Positions 36,901 through 46,579 of a DNA stretch of 64,000 bases are shown piece after piece. The stretch is from Thunnus maccoyii (Eukaryota > Chordata > Actinopteri > Scombriformes > Scombridae): NCBI RefSeq assembly GCF_910596095.1, contig NC_056545.1, positions 4,758,001 to 4,822,000 of the forward strand. Direction: 5' to 3'. How positions within the stretch are numbered: position 1 is the first letter of the stretch; each line of letters starts with the position of its first letter. Both the position numbers and the translations under genes were made by a program. A model generated the notes under the pieces. That model worked only from the letters and a program-made list of their open reading frames with translations, ran no database searches and was not told where the DNA came from.

Positions 36901-39900
36901 TTAATGTGATCATGCGTTTGTAAAAGTCGAGGTGAAGACTGACGCTGACGTACTTGTGCTTTGGTTGCAGGGAGTCGTGCAGCATCTGCAGAGCAGTAGC
37001 CTTGTCGTGTTCCGCAAAATACCTGCAGAGAGACGAGAGAAGCTTCAAGAAAAGGGAGATTAAGAAACACTGTGCATTTGTAGATTATTAATTATTCTTA
37101 GATATTGTCTCACTATAGATTATTTGTACCAATAATTCCATATATAACACACTAAACAAATGTCCGAATGTAACAGTGTGGCTGGTTTTAGGACTGTGAT
37201 CAGTGCTGTACAGAAAGTGGAGTGACTGAGAGCTCACAGCAGGTTGTGCAGGCCCAGCAGGCCCATGCCTCTGAAATCAGTCTTGGGATCGCTGCCTTGG
37301 AAACCAATCTCACACCACTGTTTAGAGATGCGACCAGTGAGAGGCGTGTCGGGACGCAGCTCCTTCCATAGCTGCAACACACAGACACACACATCACGGC
37401 TCAGTACAGTTAAATTATTCACACGTTTACAAGAGATTACATGGTAAACTATTTATGATGCTACATGCTACATTAAACTTGACATATGTGAGTTTTCTGA
37501 GTTTACGTTGCTGGAGGACATTGATGAAGCAGATTGGCTTTAAAGCCCAGACTCAGTCAATTAATACAAAATATAAGTTAGTATAGTACAAATGGTTAAT
37601 GAGAACCTATTTTATACCTGCTAGGCTAAGTCATGTGTTTCCTAATGTTCCAGATATTTATTTTGTATAAGTGCAGGGAGGAAAAAAGTTCATTAACACA
37701 TTGTTTATGGGAGTGTGCAAAGCTACAGCGATCCTGGAAGAGTATAAACCAGGAGATCACCAGCTAGTACAAAGTGGAACTGCTGGACTTTCAACTAAAA
37801 CCAGGAAAAGACAACACAATACTCCACTTTTAGCATCACTACTCTGGCTACCGATTTGTTTTGGGATTGATTTTAAGATTTTATTGATTACTTTTAAGAC
37901 CTCTTCACAGCCAAGTTCCAAATTATATTTCAGAAAAAAAATAATAAGCTCATTTTTTTTTGGGTTAGCCTACGAGTTGGCTAAAAGTAATGAGTACATT
38001 GCTTAATAGATAGCTGATAGTAATGATTAAATGGTTTAAATATGTTGATAAATGTCGATAAACGGGCACTTGAGTTCATCTGACAGGGCTGTAGGGATAC
38101 ATCTGACAAAAAAGCTGGAGCCTGCACTGAGTGAGAGGCAGTATAGACAACAGACATCACCAGTGAATGAAAATTGTTGATTATCTCTTCTCTTCAAACA
38201 GCCACAGTCTGCTTTGTACCTTCATCAGCATGTCCTCATGCTCAGGGTTTTCACAGTCATAAGGCTCCCTGCGCAGCTTCTCCACCTCCGCCACCAGGCT
38301 TCTGTAGCCCACAATCTGCAGCAGGCTGGCCTGCAGAGAGATGCTCAGCCTGGAGACACACAGGGAGAGGAAAGGGCTGATTGTATGAGGGAACTCAGAT
38401 CGATTCATGCAGTGAACAGTAAAGGAGGGAGAAAGTGTTATTTATCACTGTCCACAGCTTCACTTTCACAGCTCGTCTGAGGTTTCCAAGTGTTGACACC
38501 CCAGTGATGAGCATGCTTCAAGGACCTTTAATTAACCAGCAACACCCTTATGTAGTAACAGAAATGTGTAATGCAGTGTCTCACTGTGGGTTGATGTCAG
38601 GGTTTATCTTCTTCAAGGCTATGATGTCGTCAATGGTTTTCTCCACTTTATCAGGATGGACACTGAGGGCAGACTGCAGCAGCTAGAGGACAAAAGCCAA
38701 AAAGAAAAAAAAAACAAAAAGAGACAGAAGGAGAAGGAGGAAGTGGGTGTAAACAGACTGAAGCTAGGAAATTGAGCGACACATCCGCCTTATGTCAGAT
38801 ATATATGAAGAATATAGTTTGCTCATAGATTTAGAGACTCTTACCTCATTCTTTGAATACCTCAGAGACGACTCTGTAAGGAAATGGTTGCACAGCGTAA
38901 GACGACAGGACACATAACTTGGAATAACTATTTAGTATCTTCGAAGAATAAGTACAGTTTAAGCAGGTATGGCAATGCAAATATTGAGTTCAAATTGTGA
39001 AAAATGTCGTTGCACTGGTAGTCATTATCTTTAAATGTGACCATTTTAATATCAAAATGTAATCCTGTGGTAGACTGGGGACTTGTCCAGGATGTTAGTC
39101 ACCCAATGCGTGCTGGGATGACCCTGAACAGGAAACCAAAGCATTTATTTCTGTCTGTTTTGACTGAAAGCCAGGATAATACATTTGAACAATATAAATT
39201 AAATATACATCCAAATAGGGACATGAAATATATTAAATAAAAATACTGGTGCCATCTATCAGTGTAAAAACTATTATGACTGACAGTTGGTTTATACATA
39301 AACAAACTAAATAAACTCAAATAATAAACCTAAATTTAAAAACAAATGTCAGGCTGCTTGCAGGCAGTATGTGGGACTACTGTACCTATCTTGAGGGTCC
39401 TGCGGGCTCCGTGCTTGTTGTTGTAGCAGATTCGCTGCAGCTCGCAGCGTCCCGTAAACTTCCTGACAACAAACTTCAGGCCCCGCCACAGACATTTACA
39501 GTAGAGGAACACGAAGAACTGGGTCACCACTCTGGATGGGAGAAGACGGGAGAGATTAGACTGATACAGATGTTGTATTTGTACTTTAATAAACAGCACT
39601 GGTTACTGGTTTGTGATTTCTTACAGCCAAGGAACACCTACTCTTGATCATGCTGTCCAGTATCTCCAAATTTGGGGATTTTGAATTTAAGGAACACTTG
39701 GTCTGTATGGATGAAATTCTCTCTTCTTTAGCTTAATTTTCAGTACATTGTATGTGAGTGCATTGAGAGCCTCTGGAAACCGGAGTACATAGAACATAGT
39801 TGTAGTAAAGCTCATTATGATTCTATAATAACAATTTAAACCTAACTGATCCAAAATAAAGCATCATCACAAAGCTGAAAGGGTTTTTTTCTTAGCTTAG

Positions 39901-42900
39901 CTTAGCTTATCTTAGCTTAGCTTAGCTTAGCTTAGTTTAGAGTTTTTCAGAGGTTTACATATCTAGTATTTAAAAAAAAAAGAGCACAGATTTGAGGAGT
40001 GTGAAAAAAAGAGACATGATTTTGTGTAGCAGAAATGTTTTTCTTTCGGGTGCACTGGTAGTCTAATGGTTAAGACGCATATCACATAACTGCAACATCC
40101 ATGGTTCAACTTCCAGTCGGGGGACCCTCGCTGCATGTCCTCTCTCTCTCTCTCCCTGTATTTCCTGTGTCTCTCTGCACTGCCTGTCAAAAAAAAACTA
40201 CTTCTTACCCCCTATCATGTTAACTATCTCACAATCCCTCAGATTTATCTTTTCACCCCTTGGGTGGTCCTAATCCCCAGGTTGAGAACCACTGGTAAAG
40301 AGAGCCTTCACCTTCCTTTACAGTAAGTTTCTGCTCCACTAGTTTTCAATGATCGATTAAGAAAAGAAAATGGATGTCTACTACTACATAGTATAAATTA
40401 AATTAGTCAAATTCATATAAAACTGCTCATCAATTTAAGTTAAGTTATCCTGTTAGCATTCAACAACTACAGCACCCATAAAACTTTGACAGCATTTCCT
40501 AGGATATTTAGGTTAAAATTGATATCAAACTATATTGAACACTGATGCAGAAACTCAAGAAAGCCCGACTCCAACATCAGAAAATTCTACTTTTTAAAAG
40601 TTTACTGCACGTTGCCTCAAACCTCCCTAATAATGCCATAAAAAAGCATAATATTACTTCTTAATCCAGACATTTTCTTCTCAAAATTGCTCTTACTGTA
40701 AATTTCTTGCAAAAATGTGTATCACCACATCCATTCCAGAGTGGCTAAAATTCCACGTAAGTGCATTTTTTACTAATTTTGTGGAATAAAAATAGATCAA
40801 AACAGCTCATAATCACCATAGAGAGTCAGCTGTATGAATCTACAAGTATGAAGAGGGAGAAAGAAAGAAAATGAAGGCATGACTTTAAAGGACAAGAGAG
40901 GAGCATGGAGGAAGATATAAAGACGAGGAGGTAGGAAACTCTGCTGCACTTCTTGTGTACCAGGGGAGACTTGCAGCAGATCAAAGTGAGCTATTTTTGC
41001 AGGTGACACTGAGGATGAAAAAGGAGACATGTGTGTCTTGGGAAATGCATAGTGACCCATAAAGCAGCTGTGGAGACTAAAAGATTTCCAGCCTTTACCT
41101 TCTTCACTCTGCAGTCAACATTAGGAGGGAACGAAGGAAGGGACATATTTAATGTTATTCTAATCTAAAAACCCTTCAATAATCAGATTTTATCATCCTG
41201 TATTACTAAAGATTCATAATAGGACAAAAAAAAATGTTTGAAAATGTGCTTATTCTTCATTCTGCTGGAAGTTGTTTTTTAATCCCACACATCTATCTAT
41301 TATTACAGCTTACACTGGAAATGAAGCTATGAAAATGCATCTGCACAATACCTGCACTTTGAATAACCTACAGACCTCCCTCTGTGAGCCATAAAAGCAA
41401 CCCCTCACTCCCCTTCTTTGTGTGTTTTTGTGGAATAGAGTTTACAACCTTTTCAGGCAGAAATAAATCCTTCTGATGCAGAGGGATCACTGCATAACAT
41501 CATCTTCCTTGTCAACAAAAAGAAGGAAAATGCAGTACAGTCCTGAAGGATTAATTCCTCCTTCTAGGCCTGTGGATGAGACTGGCATGTTAAATAGCTC
41601 ATATAGAGACTCTGTCATTTTCTTAACCTTCAAGAAAGTGAGCACCAAGCAAAGGGGGATGGTGGGAGGATTCAGAGGTTATACCGCAACCAAACAGTCA
41701 CAGGTTTGACACACAGAACTGCCTGGTAAAAAGTATTTGAGTGCCACACTGAACCTGCAACATGCTAATTCATTTTAAAGGATAACGCTGGTGATTTTCT
41801 ATATTTTTCTTATTGTCAACAAATCTCATGTGCAGAACCAAACCGACAATGAATTGATTCACTTACAAGTATTGTGAGTGTATCCAAAACCTGATAAATC
41901 TTATTCCTCTGTGCCGTAGTCCTTCATTGTTGTCCAAAAACTATTAAAAACACATCAGTGAGCCACACTGTTGCACTGGGCGACATGTTCTTTCATCATG
42001 AAGAGTTTTGGCACATTAGTTTGTTTAGAAACGGCTCCAAAGACTCATAAAAGCGATCACCTCTGCTATTTTGCCCATTATATTTATCTAATCTGTCTCA
42101 TGCAAGTCCCCAAACTCTACGGAAATGCAAATACTAAATCAATGGACTGAATACCATGATCAGCCAAAACCATTAAGGTTGCTACATGAATCAATTTAAC
42201 ATCATTACCACATTCATTTTAGCACATTATTATAATCACTGTAAACAAACACGGCCATCAGTGAAAAAAACTGGCAGCCTCTAACGGCCTGCGAAATGAT
42301 TTTTGAGAACAAAGCAAAGAGAGAAGAACATCAATTGAAAAATGTTCCCCAACAGATTAATACTCTTAAGTAAATACCAGAGTAGGGAGAGGAAACATGA
42401 GATTTATGGAAACTCTGCTCTAAATGGGGTGAAACTGTACAAAAACACTGGTATGAGATGGCACCTGCTATTTATTCTGTTCTCATTTGTCAGTGGTGAC
42501 TGAAAATGAAATCCCGCATCATTTTACAATGACGTGTTTATGTCTAAAAATGAAGCAGCAAATGAAAAAGTGTATGTGTGGAGATTGTTAGGTGTTGGTT
42601 TAAAAAAAAAAAAAAAACACTGAATGGTTTGTGGACAGAATAGTTACATATCTGATTTGCTGCAGGGTCAAAACTAAACATGGAGAAGCAGGATTCAGTT
42701 TCTATTCACCACGTATCTGGAACAAACTCAAAAAACTTGAGATCTGCTCCGACTCTCAGTTCTTTTAAATCAAGGCTTCAAACTTTTCTGTTTGCCACCA
42801 CTGCCTTTTTAAATTAAATTGGGGACTTTTCAATCATATTTTGCATTAAACTGTAGCTGTGCTGTAAATTTTAGTCTCCCATTTTCTGCTTTATTCGTTT

Positions 42901-44161
42901 TTAGCTTATTTCTATCTTCAATTTTATTTTACTCTTTTAAATCTTATTTGTACGTGTTTTTATATTGCCTTGTGTTTTTTTTATGTCTTGTCTTCATGCC
43001 ACAGCATTTTAAATTGCCTTGTTGTTGTTGATCTTAAAGGACAGTTTTTAAAGTCTTAAAACAACAGTCAGGAGCCCAAATGAACACTGAAACAGGTTTT
43101 ACTCGCTGTAATCATTCCTCCTGTTCATACTCAAATGTGTTTACAATGTAAGTGAGGGTAGACGAAAAAGTTTTGAGCAAAAATATGTTTAAAAATTTCC
43201 CTCTCTGTGTCTCGATGGACACTGTTTTCCTGTTCAGCTGTAATAGAAGAACAAAAAGAGGGAATCTGGCTCTAAAAAGACTGTAACGTTAAAAGATATC
43301 TACCTGATTTGATTAATGTGGACAAGTTTCATATTAGCTTCAGATAAACTTTTAAATACATTTTTGCACAGAAGGAGGACTGTGGATTTTGTCTCCCATC
43401 ACTTACATTGAAAGTGCATTATGAAGGGATCTTCTAATGGTCAGTATGAACAGGAGGGATGATTACCGCAAGAAAAACATACGTCAGTGTTAATTTGGGC
43501 TCCTGACTGTTGTTTTAAGACACACTTGAAAAATTGTGAACTGAGAATATCACAGTATTGTATAGATGTTTATATGCACATGCGGATTCAATTAAAAGCC
43601 TTACAAATGTACCGGATAATAGAATTTTGTATAACCAATAACAAGGGTCAATAATCAAGCTATTGCTTATATTTTAAACAGCATACTGTTTTAATTATGA
43701 CACCAAAACTGTGTTTGTACTTTATGAAATTAAGGAATTAATATATCATATTGGATTTGTGTTGACAATACAGATATAGACACATGTAAAGTGAAACACA
43801 CAGAGAGCAACATGACAGAACTATAAATAGAAACATCAGGGGAGATGATTTGGTTTACATGTGCTCAATAATTAAGAGGCCTCCTCTCTAAGAGACCCAC
43901 TTGAACCAATTCACGCCACAACAGCCACTTACTGGCCAAACGATAACATAATCGATGGGGACGAGCTTAAACGGGAGAACTGGGAATCACTGTGTACAGT
44001 ATCTGGTATAAACAACTCCAGGCTGGGACAAACCTCCATTTATTATTGAATATAGGAATACGAGGCGGTACGGTTTAGCCATGAATTCCTTAACAAAACG
44101 CACATTTAGCCGTGCACCTTCGCAACAATGGAGCATCTCTTTACCTCAAAAAATGCTTCAT
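30789..44161 (-). CDS. elmod1: ELMO domain-containing protein 1 (ten coding exons)
   Basis: Coding exons on the minus strand are 44161-44145, 39531-39386, 38873-38845, 38682-38585, 38349-38220, 37371-37238, 37022-36954, 33755-33705, 32568-32435 and 30964-30789. All introns are GT-AG, and the pieces join in frame to 984 nt, a 327-residue protein (family members are about 330). It starts MKHFLR as in vertebrate ELMOD1. An N-terminal hydrophobic/basic segment is followed by RKFTGRCELQRICYN. The ELMO domain (about residues 133-300) contains WCEIGFQG and DPKTDFRGMGLLGL, with Arg174 at the position of the arginine needed for GAP activity. From knowledge of the family, ELMOD1 is a GTPase-activating protein for ARF/ARL2-type GTPases and is needed for hair-cell stereocilia in mammals. 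The sequence is clearly closer to ELMOD1 than ELMOD2. No disabling change is seen. Confidence 0.95.
31554..31745 (-). repeat. Reverse copy of the 'actcctgagggaaat' repeat in elmod1 intron 9
   Basis: It carries the complement of 'caactcctgagggaaatatc' and 'tttagcagctaaatgc', as at 20886-21400. It lies between the last two coding exons. Confidence 0.7.
32435..32568 (-). CDS. elmod1: elmod1 coding exon 9 (residues 225-270)
   Basis: Acceptor CTCCAG and donor GTGAGT. It encodes YSFAIVGINITDLAYSLLVS and continues to HFQQTF. Confidence 0.96.
33238..33530 (+). repeat. Fish repeat (TTAGTCGATTAAT family) in elmod1 intron 8
   Basis: It begins 'gagctgcaacaattagtcg', has 'aactattttgataattgatt' and 'tggactgttaatcagacaaa', and ends near 'aaatcaattaatc'. 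It is the same family as the pieces around the TRIM genes. Confidence 0.75.
33705..33755 (-). CDS. elmod1: elmod1 coding exon 8 (residues 208-225)
   Basis: 51 nt with acceptor TTCACAG and donor GTAAGT. It encodes NEANKPEWEQKNLDKAIG, the variable linker before the second half of the ELMO domain. Mammalian isoforms differ in length here, so an additional unrecognised microexon is possible in the 3.2 kb intron upstream. Confidence 0.85.
34180..34460 (+). repeat. High-copy teleost repeat ('gtgacctttgacc') in elmod1 intron 7
   Basis: Typical phrases are 'aaggtcacagtgacctttga', 'tccttgagtccaagtggacg', 'cctgagatatcacgttcacg' and 'tgcctccggccacagctgtc'. The repeat is very common in perciform genomes. 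Confidence 0.8.
35560..35920 (+). repeat. Forward copy of the 'actcctgagggaaat' repeat in elmod1 intron 7
   Basis: It is related to 20886-21400 through 'ccaactcctgagggaaatat' and 'ctgctgtttggggctgagca'. The rest of this intron holds no recognised sequence except the hAT remnant. Confidence 0.65.
36243..36662 (+). mobile_element. hAT-type element remnant with BED zinc-finger relic
   Basis: The ends are short inverted repeats (TAGGGCTGTT at the left, AACAGCCCTA at the right). The flanking octamers ATACTGAC and AGACTAAC agree at six of eight positions, as expected for an aged 8-bp hAT target duplication. Around 36525-36600 the forward frame reads EYTADGKITNKHKTVC after one stop, the end of a BED-type zinc finger seen at the N-terminus of hAT transposases. 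The element is 420 bp, so it is an internally deleted, non-autonomous copy in elmod1 intron 7. Confidence 0.75.
36954..37022 (-). CDS. elmod1: elmod1 coding exon 7 (residues 185-208)
   Basis: Acceptor CTGCAG and donor GTACGT. It encodes YFAEHDKATALQMLHDSLQP. Confidence 0.93.
37238..37371 (-). CDS. elmod1: elmod1 coding exon 6 (residues 141-185, GAP motif)
   Basis: Acceptor TTGCAG and donor GTGAGC. It carries SKQWCEIGFQG and DPKTDFRGMGLLGL including Arg174, the catalytic-type arginine of ELMOD GAPs. Confidence 0.97.
37650..37930 (+). mobile_element. LINE C-terminal scraps in elmod1 intron 5
   Basis: The forward translation over about 37690-37760 gives a CLWECAKLQRSW-like phrase typical of L1-type C-termini. 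At 37800-37910 it gives PLLASLLWLPICFGIDFKIL, close to the HWLPVCFRIDFKILLLTFK phrase of L2-like fish LINEs. Two small unrelated fragments may be joined here. Neither is functional. Confidence 0.6.
38220..38349 (-). CDS. elmod1: elmod1 coding exon 5 (residues 97-140)
   Basis: Acceptor CTCCAG and donor GTACAA. It encodes SISLQASLLQIVGYRSL followed by EVEKLRREPYD, the start of the ELMO domain region. Confidence 0.95.
38585..38682 (-). CDS. elmod1: elmod1 coding exon 4 (residues 65-97)
   Basis: Acceptor CTAG and donor GTGAGA. It encodes LLQSALSVHPDKVEKTIDD and continues to KKINPDINPQ. Confidence 0.95.
38845..38873 (-). CDS. elmod1: elmod1 coding exon 3, 29-nt microexon (residues 55-64)
   Basis: Acceptor CTTACAG and donor GTAAGAG. 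It encodes ESSLRYSKNE, matching the ETSLRDSKSK segment of mammalian ELMOD1. It restores frame exactly between exons 2 and 4. Confidence 0.9.
39386..39531 (-). CDS. elmod1: elmod1 coding exon 2 (residues 6-55)
   Basis: Acceptor CCAG and donor GTACAG. It encodes the hydrophobic N-terminal stretch (VTQFFVFLYCKCLW) and the conserved RKFTGRCELQRICYN segment. Confidence 0.95.
39891..39940. repeat. (CTTAG)n pentanucleotide microsatellite
   Basis: Ten near-perfect pentamers in elmod1 intron 1. Confidence 0.95.
40048..40198 (+). mobile_element. tRNA-derived SINE in elmod1 intron 1
   Basis: The head resembles a tRNA gene with an A-box-like 'tagtctaatggttaag' and a B-box 'ggttcaacttcc'. This is followed by a CT-rich body and 'ctgcactgcctgtc' before an A-rich tail. 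Fish SINEs with a 'gtggttaagacgcat' head and 'gggggacccttgctgcatgtc' body look like this. It is not a functional tRNA gene because the acceptor stem is missing. Confidence 0.8.
42668..42810 (+). mobile_element. L2-like LINE C-terminal fragment in elmod1 intron 1
   Basis: The forward translation yields SAPTLSSFKSRLQTFLFAT, the phrase that ends the reverse transcriptase protein of L2-like fish LINEs. It is preceded by a diverged 'SPRIWNKL'-type segment in another frame. Only the end of the element is left. Confidence 0.7.
43053..43521. mobile_element. Inverted-repeat (MITE-like) element in elmod1 intron 1
   Basis: The ends are 'gtcttaaaacaacagtcagg' and its complement. The arms remain recognisably inverted for about 150 bases ('ggagcccaaat', 'cctcctgttcatac', 'caatgtaagtga'). 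No coding capacity and no clear target duplication were found. Confidence 0.75.
44145..44161 (-). CDS. elmod1: elmod1 coding exon 1 (MKHFL + split R6)
   Basis: 17 coding bases starting at ATG 44161-44159, followed by the donor GTAAAG. The same exon continues upstream as 5' UTR to an acceptor at about 44217 (ttctcag|gtgatc). A 4.6 kb intron follows. Confidence 0.9.
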
Positions 44162-44216
44162 CTTGGCCGCTGTCGCCCCTCAGGTGTCTTCAGTGCTGTT
44201 TTAGTGGACTGATCAC
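44162..44216 (-). other. elmod1: elmod1 5' UTR part of the first coding exon
   Basis: It lies between the initiator ATG and a good acceptor (tgtgttctcag). The context before the ATG is CCAAG. Confidence 0.65.
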
Positions 44217-44606
44217 CTGAGAACACAGAGGAGATGTCATTGTTTGGAGGTTTTTCTGGTTGAGGCCGACAGACCGGAGCTGTCCGCGGTGCTGAAGAAT
44301 TAACGCGCATGTAATCTGCGCCGTTCCGCTACAGCAACCGTGGTTCCTCCGGTATGCAGCGTTTTTCTATTTAATACGGTACAATGACGCAGAAACAAGC
44401 ACTGTTTTCAAGCTTTATAAGCGTTTATTTCACCCTTCAGAGAGGCATAATCCTGTAAAAACAGTCGATCTTTTCGGCTCGATCGTCTCCCGTCTGATTA
44501 CCGAAGGCTCAGACACTCTGCATAATCCGCAGCTACAAATGATTCCTGCACGGTCGGCTGCACAATAAATCAAATCGATGCAATAACCTTTTTTTTCTTT
44601 TCTTAC

Positions 44607-44720
44607 CGATTTCAAATAGGAGGCGAAACAAAGATGGGATGCGGCGTTATGTCCTCTTTACTCGGCTACAGTCTTGTGCTTTTCCTCCATGATGACACTC
44701 ACTGACTGAGGCTGAGGAGC
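44607..44720 (-). other. elmod1: Probable elmod1 non-coding first exon
   Basis: A donor-like ATCG|GTAAGAAAAG ends this block at 44607. Upstream on the minus strand is a CpG-containing sequence with no open reading into the gene. A 10-codon upstream ORF lies inside (44690-44658). The 5' limit is a guess. Confidence 0.5.
44658..44690 (-). promoter_or_regulatory. elmod1: Short upstream ORF in the elmod1 leader
   Basis: ATG GAG GAA ... TAA encodes MEEKHKTVAE within the putative non-coding exon, before the donor. If transcribed it could damp translation of elmod1. This is an inference from sequence only. Confidence 0.4.
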
Positions 44721-44760
44721 TTCACTCTAAAAGCTACAGCACAGCAGCGCAGTGCAGAAT

Positions 44761-45725
44761 ACAAAGGCTCAAATCCTCAATCAGCAGAGCATTCTTGCTC
44801 GATTTGTAGATCATTTGTTAGTTTCCAGTTTCTTCAGATAATTCTCAACCCTTTTACATATTGTTCGTATTCTGACCCTTCACGTTATTCCCGCATAAAA
44901 CCACATTTCTGAGCCACAAATCTATTTTTCATTCATAAATTTCTCATCAGTCATTAGTAAATGGATCATCAATCCTTAATGAAGCTTTCAGAGAGCAGAG
45001 ACAGTGTATCCTTTAGATTGTTTATGGGGAAAAAAAACATCCAAATCACACTACATTATGTTCCAATGTTGCCTAAAAACGGAGAGAATAATGATTCAAA
45101 TGAATGTGAAGAGTACAACAACATTTTTGAAGGGTGATTTTTGAAAATTTAAATAAATATGGGCAAACTTTATCCCGGAATGTCTATGTACAATTTTTTA
45201 AAAAAAATCTTGAAATATTTCAATTTTGGTATATTCTGGGTCGCTTTAGAAAAAGTCGGTTTTCTTGCTGGAGTATTTTTACACTCTAAAATGTAGATGT
45301 AAATTGACCTACTACTAGGTTTAACCCATGTAAGGGTTAAAAACACCTTTAATTTCGATGTATGATCTGATTTTTTATTATTAGAGAGCAATATTGACAA
45401 TATTCTTAATAATACAACTGCATAATTGCCTGAATATCAGGGATTTTGTTGACACTCCTATCCAGAGTGATTTAAAAGGGCAAAGCAGGCAGTCGATGAG
45501 TGAGTTGCTCAATGGCACAATGTCAAAATACTGTTGCTGGGAATGATACCTGTGACTTCTTGAATAGACTGCTGGGAAAAATCAGGAGCTCTTAAAACAA
45601 TATTACTGTTTTTCAATAACGCTTTCTGTAAAGTCCCTCATTTATAAGCAGAATATAAACATTCAAAATGATTTATAACACAGTATATTCTAATTGTAAG
45701 CAGCTATAAGTGTTTATTAATGTAT
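44761..45725. other. Intergenic stretch between elmod1 and the TRIM array
   Basis: AT-rich, no gene or named repeat recognised. Confidence 0.4.
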
Positions 45726-45727
45726 TT

Positions 45728-46395
45728 AGAGCTGCAACAATTAGTCGATTAATATATTTGTTGATCAACAGAAAATTAATCACCACCTATTTTGATAAAA
45801 TACTACAATTCTCTGGTTCCTGCTTCTTAAACGTGAATATTCTCTGGTTTCGTTCGTCTTCTATGACAGCAAACTGGACTGTTGGACAGGACAAAACAAG
45901 ACATTTTAAGTTGCATCTTGAGCTTTTGGAAACAGCGATCATCATTTTTCACGATTTTCTCATGCGACTAAATGATTGAGAAAATAATTGGCAGATTATT
46001 CAATAATAAATATTATGATTAGTTGAAGCTCTAAATATATTCATCAACAATTATGAGTCTTCCTGTGGGCACCCATACGTGGAGGCTGGTGTATAAACTG
46101 ATAATGGACAATGAAACACAGCTGTAAAGATATAAAATATGTCTTCATAGGAGAAGTTACAATTGTTGACAAATACTTTACATTAATAAACACTTAAAAT
46201 GTCCTTATCTGCTTACATCTACATTATAGTATTTTATAAACCACTTATTAAATGTTTATATACTGATTATAAATGCTAAATAAGGGAACTTAAAGTGATT
46301 TTCTCTTCAACCTGCATTGATACATTTTTTTGACCACTTGGGGGCAGCAGAACACACTGTAAACATCACTGGCAGAATACACATTTCTGTCCACA
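45728..46395. repeat. TRIM-array flank module A, upstream copy
   Basis: It begins with a fish repeat ('gagctgcaacaattagtcga') and continues with about 400 bases ('gtataaactgataatggac' to 'aacatcactggcagaatac'). These recur downstream of TRIM copies 1 and 2 (about 49230-49605, 55415-55795), and the start recurs after copy 3. Here the module abuts the TRIM leader directly, without the 3 kb spacer seen before copies 2 and 3. Confidence 0.85.
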
Positions 46396-46420
46396 CATTT
46401 CCTTGTTCCCTCCCCTTTAG

Positions 46421-46579
46421 ATCTACAGTTTGAAGATGGGTGTAACCAACATGTGGTGAAGTGCAGGGAGCTGTCAGCCTCCATTCACTCCAGAGACACA
46501 TGCTGTTTAGATCAGAGCTCAAACTAGTTTCATTTCTAAGAAAGTGAAAGTCAGACAGTCATTGACACTGAGAGCTGAA
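46421..46579 (+). other. 5' leader of TRIM copy 1 with putative splice acceptor
   Basis: A pyrimidine-rich 'ccctcccctttag' precedes 46421 and looks like an acceptor for a leader exon containing the start codon. The leader sequence is shared with relics at 50393-50467 and 56580-56658 and only partly with copies 2 and 3. Confidence 0.5.

Larger units (their letters stand above)
44160..44760 (-). promoter_or_regulatory. elmod1: CpG-rich elmod1 promoter region
   Basis: CpG dinucleotides are clearly denser here (for example ccgcggtgctg, acgcgcatg, gcgccgttccgc, cggcgttatg) than in the surrounding AT-rich DNA. The block coincides with the first exons of elmod1. No TATA box was identified. Confidence 0.55.

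Noticed and set aside
39891..39940. Telomere-like repeat
   Set aside because: The CTTAG/TTAGC pentamer is not the vertebrate TTAGGG unit; it is a local microsatellite.
40048..40125. Possible tRNA gene
   Set aside because: A- and B-box-like motifs are present, but no acceptor stem pairing is evident, and the CT-rich body with A tail identifies a SINE.
46544..46579. 12-codon N-terminal extension of TRIM copies 1 and 2
   Set aside because: The upstream start would be GTG; copy 3 lacks it and only offers TTG. The ATG before AQQGVQL has a strong context and matches the usual finTRIM start.
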